From an uncultured Christensenella sp. (GTDB lineage Bacteria > Bacillota > Clostridia > Christensenellales > UBA3700): a stretch of DNA of 6,605 bases. The stretch's first letter is position 1; each line of letters opens with the position of its first letter. The notes beneath the pieces were generated by a model. That model made no database searches, was not told where the DNA came from, and worked only from the letters and a program-made list of their open reading frames with translations. Made by a program: the position numbers and the translations under genes. The stretch lies in NCBI GenBank assembly GCA_910577795.1, contig CAJTNW010000044.1:1-6605 (forward strand), read 5' to 3'. Below are positions 1-5,328 of the stretch, in pieces.

Positions 1-1036
1 TAAATTAGGACATAATTTTGGAAATTACACATCAAATAATGATGCAACATGTGAGGCAGACGGAACAGAGACCGGTGCTTGCCAAAGAGATGGTTGTAGC
101 GAAACTGAAACTCGCACTGAAGTAAATTCTAAGTTAGGACATAACTTTGGAGACTGGATATCAAATAATAACGCAACATGTGAGGCAGATGGAACAGAGA
201 CAAGAAGTTGTCAACGTGATGGTTGCAGTGCAACAGAAACACAAACTATTGAAGGTAGTAAAATAGAGCATAATTGGGTAAAAGGTGATAAGATTAATGA
301 TGCAACTTGTGTACATGGTGAAGAATATAATTACACTTGCTCTTATAATTCTAATCACACAAAAACCGATTTTGAGGGTGCAATAGACCCTGATAATCAT
401 AGTTTTGGTGAATGGGTATCAGATGGCAATGCTACTTGCGAGGCTGATGGCACAGAATCAAAAATATGTTTAAATGGTTGTGGTGAAAAATTGACACAAA
501 CTGAAGTAGATAGTGCATTAGGTCATGACTATAAATTTGTAGAGATTATTTCTGCTGCTACTTGTACAACTCAAGCGACAAATAAATATGTTTGCATGCA
601 CAATGAAAGTCATGTTATAGAAAAGATAGAAGGGGAATTAGACCCTAATAATCATAACTGGGAAGTAATTGATGAAAAGAGTGCAACTTGTACAGAGAGA
701 GGATACTTACACAAAAAATGTAAAGATTGCAACACTGAAACTACTGTTGATATTGAGCCACACGGACATGATTGGGATGAAGGTGAAATTACTAAACAAC
801 CTACTGCAACAGAAAAGGGAGAGAAAACATATACTTGCAAATTATGTGGTGCTACAAAGACTGAGGAAATTCCTCCACTAGGTGTTATTGATGAGCCAAC
901 TCAACCTGAAGATACTAAAAATTCTGCTACATCTAATATTGGTGCTATAGTTGGTGGCGCTGTGGGTGGTGCATCAGGATTAATAATATTAATAGTTGTA
1001 ATATTAATAGTAATTAAGAAAATGAAGAAAAATTAG
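1..1036 (+). CDS. Cys/His-repeat surface protein with C-terminal membrane anchor (5' end outside window)
   Basis: The frame is open from the first base to the TAG at 1034-1036, so this is the last ~344 residues of a longer protein. The visible part is seven tandem repeats of 38-43 residues (5-883), then a short Pro/Glu/Thr/Ser-rich linker (884-937), then a Gly-rich, strongly hydrophobic segment (about 938-1012) and a basic end KKMKKN. That end is a membrane anchor with the repeats outside and the basic tail in the cytoplasm. There is no LPxTG sorting motif. Repeats of this style (GHxW... TCTExG...CxxCG...E.PxLG) are common in large surface proteins of gut Clostridia, where their function is unknown; roles in adhesion or as stalks are inference only. 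A TTG at 491 could be mistaken for a start, but the repeat array runs through it without a break and no Shine-Dalgarno precedes it. The gene ends before a terminator at 1071-1106. Confidence 0.8.
   Translation, partial: KLGHNFGNYTSNNDATCEADGTETGACQRDGCSETETRTEVNSKLGHNFGDWISNNNATCEADGTETRSCQRDGCSATETQTIEGSKIEHNWVKGDKINDATCVHGEEYNYTCSYNSNHTKTDFEGAIDPDNHSFGEWVSDGNATCEADGTESKICLNGCGEKLTQTEVDSALGHDYKFVEIISAATCTTQATNKYVCMHNESHVIEKIEGELDPNNHNWEVIDEKSATCTERGYLHKKCKDCNTETTVDIEPHGHDWDEGEITKQPTATEKGEKTYTCKLCGATKTEEIPPLGVIDEPTQPEDTKNSATSNIGAIVGGAVGGASGLIILIVVILIVIKKMKKN
5..883 (+). repeat. Seven tandem coding repeats of 38-43 codons
   Basis: Units begin at 5, 134, 263, 392, 518, 647 and 761; the last ends at 883. 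The first three have an exact 129-bp period, the fourth is 126 bp, the fifth 129, the sixth 114 and the seventh 123. Every unit starts with xxH (LGH, IEH, DNH, NNH, HGH). Units 1-6 have Cys at about position 16 and all have Cys at about 26, followed by Cys or His 3-6 residues later. Units 1 and 2 are close at DNA level, especially over their first ~23 codons, suggesting a fairly recent duplication. Units 3 and 5 form a second type, with His instead of the final Cys and ending in Asp-Pro. Unit 7 has a canonical CxxC but has Ala where the first Cys should be. Confidence 0.85.
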
Positions 1037-1070
1037 AAAATAGTTTTATTAGATTATAATTATTGTAAAT

Positions 1071-1106
1071 AAATAAAAGACACAATATAAATTGTGCCTT
1101 TTATTT
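1071..1106. terminator. Hairpin terminator after the repeat protein gene
   Basis: Arms AAATAAAAGACACAAT (1071-1086) and ATTGTGCCTTTTATTT (1091-1106) pair over 16 positions with one mismatch and an ATAA loop. The right arm itself is T-rich, giving the U-rich end on the plus strand; the left arm gives the mirror image on the minus strand. It lies 34 nt past the stop of the surface protein gene and just before the promoter at 1127, so it separates the two transcription units. Confidence 0.8.
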
Positions 1107-1126
1107 TATAAAAAAGTAAAACTATA

Positions 1127-1155
1127 TTGATAATATTGTTTTGATATGTTATAAT
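1127..1155 (+). promoter_or_regulatory. Sigma-A-type promoter for the GH123-like gene
   Basis: The -35 box is TTGATA (1127-1132) and the -10 box is TATAAT (1150-1155), separated by exactly 17 bp. A TG at 1147-1148 makes this an extended -10. The predicted start is near 1162, giving a leader of about 31 nt that carries the ribosome binding site AAGGGTG (1182-1188), 5 nt before the ATG at 1194. No operator-like repeat is seen. Confidence 0.8.
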
Positions 1156-1193
1156 ATAAACATAAATTTAAGGCTGGTTGTAAGGGTGTTAAT

Positions 1194-3041
1194 ATGATAA
1201 ATCAATTAAAAGATAGCAAAAAAGATATTTTAAATGAAGACAACATATCTAAAATACAATTTGATGCAGTATTTGTAGATAGTTTTGACCAATATCAACA
1301 AAAGGATTATGATAGGATTTTAAATACAGAAAAAGAAAAGTCTATTAAATTATGGGCTTGGAAAAATGATAAAGCAAATGCAGAATTTGCAATTATTTGT
1401 TATGATAATGATTTGGACATTGTGTCTTTTGCTATATCTGATTTAACAAGTAAGACAGGAATAATTCCTTCAGATAATGTTAAACTTTCTTTTATTAAAG
1501 AAGTTAAGGCTTATACAGGTCATGCTGGCTGGTATGCAAATAACCCTAAGAATTTTATGCCAAAAGGTAATAGAGAGTATTATCCAGAGGTTATTTATTC
1601 GGATGCTCCCATATCTATTTGTAAAAATTCATTCAATTTAGTGTGGCTTGAGGTAAGTATACCTAAAAACACAAATCCAGATATTTATTGTGGTAACATA
1701 ACTGTAAAAGCACAAAATACAGATAAAGTAGTCGAACTAAATTTTTCACTAGAAGTAATGGATATAGTTATGCCAGATACTCAAGACTATTTGTTTGATG
1801 TTGAATACTGGAGTCATCCATATAATGTTGCCTATTATTATAATGTTAAACCTTTTTCAGATGAGCATTTAGAAATTTTAAAGCAACACATGTGTTTGTA
1901 TAAAAGTCTTGGCGGGCATGCCATAACTGCTAGTATCGTAGAAGAGGCATGGGGCGGACAAACTTATGGAGGAGGCAACAAAATTCATTACCCATCAATG
2001 ATAAAATGGGTAAAAAATCTTGATGGGAATTGGGTGTTTGACTATACAGATTTTGACAAATGGGTACAAATGAATATTGATTTAGGTGTTGCTGATAAAA
2101 TTATTTGTTATAGCATGATGCCTTGGAATAATTTAATTAAATATTATGATAAGCACAAACAAAAAATGCTAAAGATTAAAGCAAAACCTGCTAGAAAGGC
2201 AAAATATAATGAGTTATGGCAGCCTTTTTTAACAGATTTTATTAGTCATTTGGATGAAAAAGGTTGGTTTGATAGGGCATATATTGGTTTTGATGAACGT
2301 CATAATATGGATACTGCACTAGATTTAATTTATAATATAAAAAATAAAGATGGAAAAGTTTTAAAAATATCTGCTTCATTTAACGATTTTAAAAATAATG
2401 CGGCAATTTTTGATAGACTTGACTATGCATCAGTTGGCTTGCAACAAATTAGAAATAATTTGCTAGATTTTAAGTCGCAAGTTGAGTTAAGGAAAAGTAA
2501 AAATCAACAAACTACAATGTACACTGCAACAGAACATGTACCAAATAGTTTTACAAAATCTATCCCAGTGGAAAGTTATTGGTCTATTATGTTTGCTGGC
2601 TCTCTTAATGCTACAGGTTTTTTAAGATGGGCTTATGATGCTTGGGTTGAAAATCCACTTGAAGAGTCTACACATTGGTCTTTTCCTGCAGGAGACTGCT
2701 TTCTTGTTTATCCATCTTCAAAAGAAGATATGGTGCGTGAGAGCAAATTAACATTACGTCTTGCAAAATTAGACGAAGGTGTTAGAGATGTCAACAAATT
2801 GTATTTAATGCAAAATGCAGGGGAAGAACTTGATAAAAAAATTGAAAATTTGTTTGCACAAATAAAAGGTGATAAAGAAAATAGTTACGAATTTTATACT
2901 ATATCAAAAACTAATTTTTGGGGACGCAAAGCAAAGTGGCTAACCGAAAATGGAAAAACTGAAATGTTAAAAGATATGAAAAAAATAAAAGAAAATATTT
3001 ATGATATTTCTAAATATTATATTGATTATTTAAATAAATAG
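1194..3041 (+). CDS. GH123/DUF4091-family glycoside hydrolase (candidate beta-N-acetylgalactosaminidase)
   Basis: A 615-residue protein recognised as a DUF4091 (GH123 catalytic domain) member by its overall pattern: an N-terminal beta-rich region (about 20-190), a segment FDVEYWSHPY (201-210) opening the barrel domain, YIGFDE (363-368), and a C-terminal block FLRWAYDAWVENPLE (476-490) followed by PAGDCFLVYP (498-507), the most typical stretch of the family. Characterised GH123 enzymes remove beta-linked GalNAc from glycans or glycolipids by substrate-assisted catalysis using an adjacent Asp-Glu pair; D367-E368 fits that pair here. The exact substrate is inference, because many DUF4091 proteins are untested. 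The N-terminus is hydrophilic with no signal peptide or membrane segment, so the enzyme appears cytosolic, unlike many secreted members. ATG at 1194 is chosen for its spacing to AAGGGTG and to the promoter at 1127-1155. The radical SAM gene follows 111 nt later without a strong terminator, so read-through is possible. Confidence 0.8.
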   Translation: MINQLKDSKKDILNEDNISKIQFDAVFVDSFDQYQQKDYDRILNTEKEKSIKLWAWKNDKANAEFAIICYDNDLDIVSFAISDLTSKTGIIPSDNVKLSFIKEVKAYTGHAGWYANNPKNFMPKGNREYYPEVIYSDAPISICKNSFNLVWLEVSIPKNTNPDIYCGNITVKAQNTDKVVELNFSLEVMDIVMPDTQDYLFDVEYWSHPYNVAYYYNVKPFSDEHLEILKQHMCLYKSLGGHAITASIVEEAWGGQTYGGGNKIHYPSMIKWVKNLDGNWVFDYTDFDKWVQMNIDLGVADKIICYSMMPWNNLIKYYDKHKQKMLKIKAKPARKAKYNELWQPFLTDFISHLDEKGWFDRAYIGFDERHNMDTALDLIYNIKNKDGKVLKISASFNDFKNNAAIFDRLDYASVGLQQIRNNLLDFKSQVELRKSKNQQTTMYTATEHVPNSFTKSIPVESYWSIMFAGSLNATGFLRWAYDAWVENPLEESTHWSFPAGDCFLVYPSSKEDMVRESKLTLRLAKLDEGVRDVNKLYLMQNAGEELDKKIENLFAQIKGDKENSYEFYTISKTNFWGRKAKWLTENGKTEMLKDMKKIKENIYDISKYYIDYLNK

Positions 3042-3050
3042 ATTTATAAA

Positions 3051-3084
3051 TTTATTATTAAATATTGCTTATTTATATAATAAA
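3051..3084 (+). other. AU-only hairpin in the gap between hydrolase and radical SAM genes
   Basis: TTTATTAT + TAAATA (3051-3064) pairs with TATTTA + ATAATAAA (3070-3075, 3077-3084): 14 A-T pairs with one bulged T (3076) and a 5-nt loop. There is no U-tract after it and no G-C pair in the stem, so it is a poor terminator. A TATAAT (3076-3081) lies inside it without a convincing -35 box. It may be chance in AT-rich DNA; the rest of the 111-nt gap shows only the ribosome binding site at 3140. Confidence 0.25.
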
Positions 3085-3139
3085 AACAAAATGATTTATA
3101 TCTTAATATTGAGATTACTTAAAATAATAAATGTTATTC

Positions 3140-3146
3140 GGAGGGG
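3140..3146 (+). promoter_or_regulatory. Ribosome binding site fixing a TTG start
   Basis: GGAGGGG ends 6 nt before the TTG at 3153. The next in-frame ATG (3198, residue 16) has no Shine-Dalgarno and would remove the conserved N-terminal stretch just before the Fe-S cysteines, so TTG is the supported start. Confidence 0.8.
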
Positions 3147-3152
3147 ATAGAG

Positions 3153-4022
3153 TTGCATTTTGTTGAGTCTAAAAATATTTTATCTGCCAAAAATGGTATG
3201 AATTTATATCGTGGCTGTACACATGGTTGCATATATTGTGACTCACGAAGCAAGTGCTATCAAATGAATCATCAATTTGAAGATATTGAAGTAAAAAGCA
3301 ATGCCATTGAGTTGTTGGAAAACACATTAAAAAGAAAACGTAAAAAATGTATGATAGGCACAGGCTCTATGACTGACCCATACTTACCAATAGAAACTGA
3401 AATTTGTAATGTTCGCAAAGCATTGGAAATAATTGATTATTATGGTTTTGGTTTTACAGTAATTACAAAATCCGATTTGATTTTAAGGGATTTGGATTTG
3501 CTAAAAAAAATTAATGAAAAAACAAAATGTGTTGTGCAAATGACTTTAACAACTTATGACGAAGATTTATGCCGTAAGTTAGAACCTAATGTATGCACAA
3601 CAAAAAGACGGGCAGAAGTGCTAAATGTATTGCAGGATAATGGTATTCCAACAGTTGTGTGGTTATCACCAATATTACCTTTTATTAATGATACATTAGA
3701 AAATATAGAAGGAATTATAAACTATTGTGTTGAGGCAAAAGTATACGGAATTATCTGCTTTGGCATGGGACTAACTTTGCGTGATGGTAACAGAGAATAT
3801 TTTTATAAAAAGTTAGATGTATTGTTTCCTAATTTATCTAATAAGTATAAAAAACTTTATAGTAATAATTATATAGTAAATAGCACAAAAAATTTAGAAC
3901 TTATGAGTTATTTTTATAAACGTTGTAATGATAATGGAATAGTTTGTGATAACGATAAAATATTTGAGTATCTAAATACTTTTGAAGAAAAACCTGTTTT
4001 TGAGCAAATAAGTTTTTTTTGA
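3153..4022 (+). CDS. SPL-family (COG1533-like) radical SAM protein
   Basis: A 289-residue protein with the radical SAM cluster motif CTHGCIYC: Cys22, Cys26 and Cys29 (CX3CX2C) would bind a 4Fe-4S cluster that cleaves S-adenosylmethionine. The context NLYRGCTHGCIYC, GTGSMTDPYLP (69-79), KSDLILRD (105-112), TTYDE (132-136) and WLSPILPFINDT (170-181) is typical of the SPL/Rv2578c-like group, often labelled DNA repair photolyase. That label is weak: true spore photoproduct lyase is longer, and the reaction of this group is unknown. It should be a soluble cytoplasmic enzyme, and no membrane segment is seen. It starts at TTG behind GGAGGGG and ends at TGA followed by a terminator at 4095-4123. No clear promoter precedes it, so it may be read from the promoter at 1127 or from a weak local one. 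No partner peptide or maturase gene is adjacent that would suggest RiPP modification. Confidence 0.85.
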   Translation: MHFVESKNILSAKNGMNLYRGCTHGCIYCDSRSKCYQMNHQFEDIEVKSNAIELLENTLKRKRKKCMIGTGSMTDPYLPIETEICNVRKALEIIDYYGFGFTVITKSDLILRDLDLLKKINEKTKCVVQMTLTTYDEDLCRKLEPNVCTTKRRAEVLNVLQDNGIPTVVWLSPILPFINDTLENIEGIINYCVEAKVYGIICFGMGLTLRDGNREYFYKKLDVLFPNLSNKYKKLYSNNYIVNSTKNLELMSYFYKRCNDNGIVCDNDKIFEYLNTFEEKPVFEQISFF

Positions 4023-4094
4023 TTAAAATTATTTAAATTAATATTAATAGTTAGTTACTTTATATTTATCTTGCATTAATTGTAATAGTTAAAT

Positions 4095-4123
4095 AAAATC
4101 CGTAAGGTATTCTTACGGATTTT
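4095..4123. terminator. Perfect bidirectional terminator between convergent genes
   Basis: AAAATCCGTAAG (4095-4106) and CTTACGGATTTT (4112-4123) form a perfect 12-bp stem with loop GTATT. The right arm ends in T4 on the plus strand and the left arm supplies the T-run on the minus strand. It sits 72 nt past the radical SAM stop and 15 nt past the stop (4139-4141) of the minus-strand membrane protein gene, so it can serve both. The 4023-4094 stretch before it shows nothing else. Confidence 0.9.
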
Positions 4124-4138
4124 GTGTTTATACATGCA

Positions 4139-4738
4139 TTATTTAGTTTCATTTTCTATATTTTCTGGGGTATCATCTATCTCGCCATTATCAATTATAT
4201 TATCAATATTTTCTACTGAAGTATTATTTTCATTTGTAATGTTGTCAAGATTTTTAGTTTTATCTTTTTTATATTTAGTAATCAAGTATTTTTCTATTAG
4301 TGCCATTATAATTATTGCTATAATAATAAGTGCAATTCCTACAAATATAGTTATAAGTGCTGGTTTAAATTTGCCATAACTACAAAGTATCATAAAAGCA
4401 ATACAACAACTAGTAAAGGTAACTATAAATCCGATACTTTTAATTTTTTCACCTATAGTAGAAAACTCCCAAGCATTTTTTGTGCTAGTAAATATAGATT
4501 TTTTAGTATTAGAATTGTTTGCATTTTCTTGATTAGGATTTTCTGTTAAATTATTGCTGGAATTTTGTTCTTTGCATAATAAAATAATTTTATATACAGC
4601 AATGCCAATACCACCAACCATCAACATACTAATAGATATAAATAAAATATAAGTATTCTTTAAAATAATACCTGTAATCAACATTCCTATAAGTATAAGA
4701 ATAGCAGCGGTTTCAATTGCTATAAGATTTTTTTTCAT
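4139..4738 (-). CDS. Four-helix membrane protein with acidic C-terminal tail, family not recognised
   Basis: A 199-residue protein whose family I do not recognise. Four hydrophobic segments are visible: about 4-26, 30-54, 102-120 and 125-148. Between helices 2 and 3 lies a hydrophilic loop of ~46 residues that is rich in Asn, Ser and Thr. Helix 4 is followed by a basic patch (KYLITKYKKDKTK) and then ~35 residues rich in Asn, Asp, Glu and Ile. By the positive-inside rule both ends are cytoplasmic. The start is the ATG at 4738: TGGAGA (4745-4750) lies 6 nt upstream. An in-frame TTG at 4753 would add five residues but would overlap that ribosome binding site, so it is rejected. The gene is single, with its own extended -10 promoter at 4782-4810, and is divergent from the ACT gene. 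Function is unknown. Confidence 0.8.
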   Translation of the reverse strand: MKKNLIAIETAAILILIGMLITGIILKNTYILFISISMLMVGGIGIAVYKIILLCKEQNSSNNLTENPNQENANNSNTKKSIFTSTKNAWEFSTIGEKIKSIGFIVTFTSCCIAFMILCSYGKFKPALITIFVGIALIIIAIIIMALIEKYLITKYKKDKTKNLDNITNENNTSVENIDNIIDNGEIDDTPENIENETK

Positions 4739-4781
4739 ATTTATTCTCCACAAAATTTACTTTTTACAATTATACATATAT

Positions 4782-4810
4782 AATATAGCATAAATTGATT
4801 AAAAAATCAA
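4782..4810 (-). promoter_or_regulatory. Extended -10 promoter for the membrane protein gene
   Basis: Read on the minus strand: -35 TTGATT (4805-4810), 17-bp spacer, TGC, then -10 TATATT (4782-4787). The predicted start is near 4775, giving a ~37-nt leader. The -35 box is the left half of a TTGATT-AAAA-AATCAA dyad (4795-4810), so TTGATT appears on both strands here. Confidence 0.65.
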
Positions 4811-4816
4811 TAGACA

Positions 4817-4836
4817 AAATAAATATTAATTTATTT
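4817..4836. promoter_or_regulatory. AT-only palindrome between divergent -35 boxes (possible operator)
   Basis: AAATAAAT (4817-4824) and ATTTATTT (4829-4836) form a perfect 8-bp inverted repeat around ATTA. It fills the gap between the minus-strand -35 (4805-4810) and the plus-strand -35 (4838-4843). A dimeric regulator bound here could control both promoters. Because it contains only A and T in AT-rich DNA, chance occurrence is a real alternative. Confidence 0.3.
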
Positions 4837-4837
4837 A

Positions 4838-4866
4838 TTGACTTAATTTATTTTAATTGATATAAT
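4838..4866 (+). promoter_or_regulatory. Near-consensus extended -10 promoter for the ACT-domain gene
   Basis: The -35 box is TTGACT (4838-4843), the spacer is exactly 17 bp, and the -10 is TATAAT (4861-4866) preceded by TG at 4858-4859. This is the strongest-looking promoter in the window. The gene's ATG begins 7 nt after the -10 box, at the usual start point of transcription, so the mRNA should have no leader. Confidence 0.8.
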
Positions 4867-4872
4867 TATATT

Positions 4873-5237
4873 ATGAAAATTCAATTATTAACACAAAATT
4901 TTGCAATTTGTAAGGTAAGTCATTTGCCTATAAATTTAATAGAAAAGATTTTTGTTTTATTAGCAAAACAGATGAGGAGATATCTGTAGTTTGTCCGCTA
5001 GAACAATTGCCTAATAATACTATAAATATAAGTAAAACTTGGAAAGGTTTTAGGGTTGTAGGTAATTTGGATTTTTCTCTTGTAGGAATTTTGTCAAATA
5101 TATCACATGTGCTTGCTAAAAATAATATAAGTATTTTTGCAGTATCAACTTACAATACTGACTATATTTTTGTAAAGCAAGAAAGTTTGCAAAGTGCTGT
5201 TGTGGCCCTGCAAAACGAAGGGTATGAAATTGTTTAA
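4873..5237 (+). pseudogene. ACT-domain protein (COG3603-like), split by a single frameshift
   Basis: The ATG at 4873 opens MKIQLLTQNFAICKVSHLP, the typical N-terminus of a small two-lobed ACT-domain family. That frame stops at TAG 4987-4989 after 38 residues. From about 4947 the next frame continues the family sequence (DFCFISKTDEEISVVCP and then GFRVVGNLDFSLVGIL, FAVSTYNTDYIFVK) to TAA 5235-5237. Joining the two with one added base near 4943-4953 gives an uninterrupted 121-residue protein, about the family's normal length. ACT domains bind amino acids or other small ligands; this subgroup (ACT_7 type in the second half) is thought to be regulatory but its ligand is not established. The second frame has no usable start: TTG at 5007 lacks a ribosome binding site and would discard the first lobe. 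The break lies beside runs of A4 and T5, so a real mutation, a sequencing or assembly error and, less likely, programmed slippage remain possible. The reading frame on both sides looks otherwise intact. Confidence 0.8.
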
Positions 5238-5279
5238 CTGCGTATATTTTAGGACAATAACTTATAAAAACTATTCAAA

Positions 5280-5305
5280 AATCGGAACTAAATTTAGTTC
5301 CGATT
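5280..5305. terminator. Perfect inverted-repeat terminator between convergent genes
   Basis: AATCGGAACTAAA (5280-5292) is followed directly by its exact reverse complement (5293-5305), a 26-bp palindrome that folds as an 11-bp stem with an AATT loop. On the minus strand the stem is followed by a T-run (complement of 5277-5281), which makes it a good terminator for the CHR genes, whose stop is at 5329. On the plus strand the T-run is interrupted, so termination after the ACT gene is weaker but likely. Confidence 0.85.
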
Positions 5306-5328
5306 AATTGTTTTAATAAAATCATTTG

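Noticed and set aside
161..400. Minus-strand open frame of 79 codons inside the repeat gene
   Set aside because: It lies opposite the repeat array, its Cys/Ile/Thr-rich product mirrors the repeat codons, and no ribosome binding site or promoter supports it.
652..881. Overlapping open frames on both strands (652-840 minus, 669-881 plus)
   Set aside because: Both are shadows of the repeat gene, with no family resemblance and no start signals.
5..883. The 129-bp periodic repeats as a CRISPR array or non-coding satellite
   Set aside because: There are no short identical repeats with unique spacers; the period is a multiple of three and keeps one reading frame with protein-level conservation.
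491..1036. TTG at 491 as the start of a 181-residue protein
   Set aside because: The frame is open to the window edge and the repeat periodicity runs straight through 491; no Shine-Dalgarno precedes it.
3153..4022. Radical SAM gene as a RiPP-modifying enzyme
   Set aside because: No small precursor peptide gene, SPASM-type C-terminal cysteine cluster or transporter/peptidase neighbour is visible, and the sequence blocks match the SPL-type group instead.
4122..4379. Plus-strand open frame opposite the membrane protein gene
   Set aside because: It is hydrophobic because it mirrors the minus-strand membrane segments, begins at the terminator, and has no ribosome binding site.
5007..5237. A separate 76-residue protein starting at TTG 5007
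   Set aside because: The same frame continues family-like sequence back to 4947, no ribosome binding site precedes 5007, and the remainder of the ACT protein is in the adjacent frame. It is the second part of a frameshifted gene.
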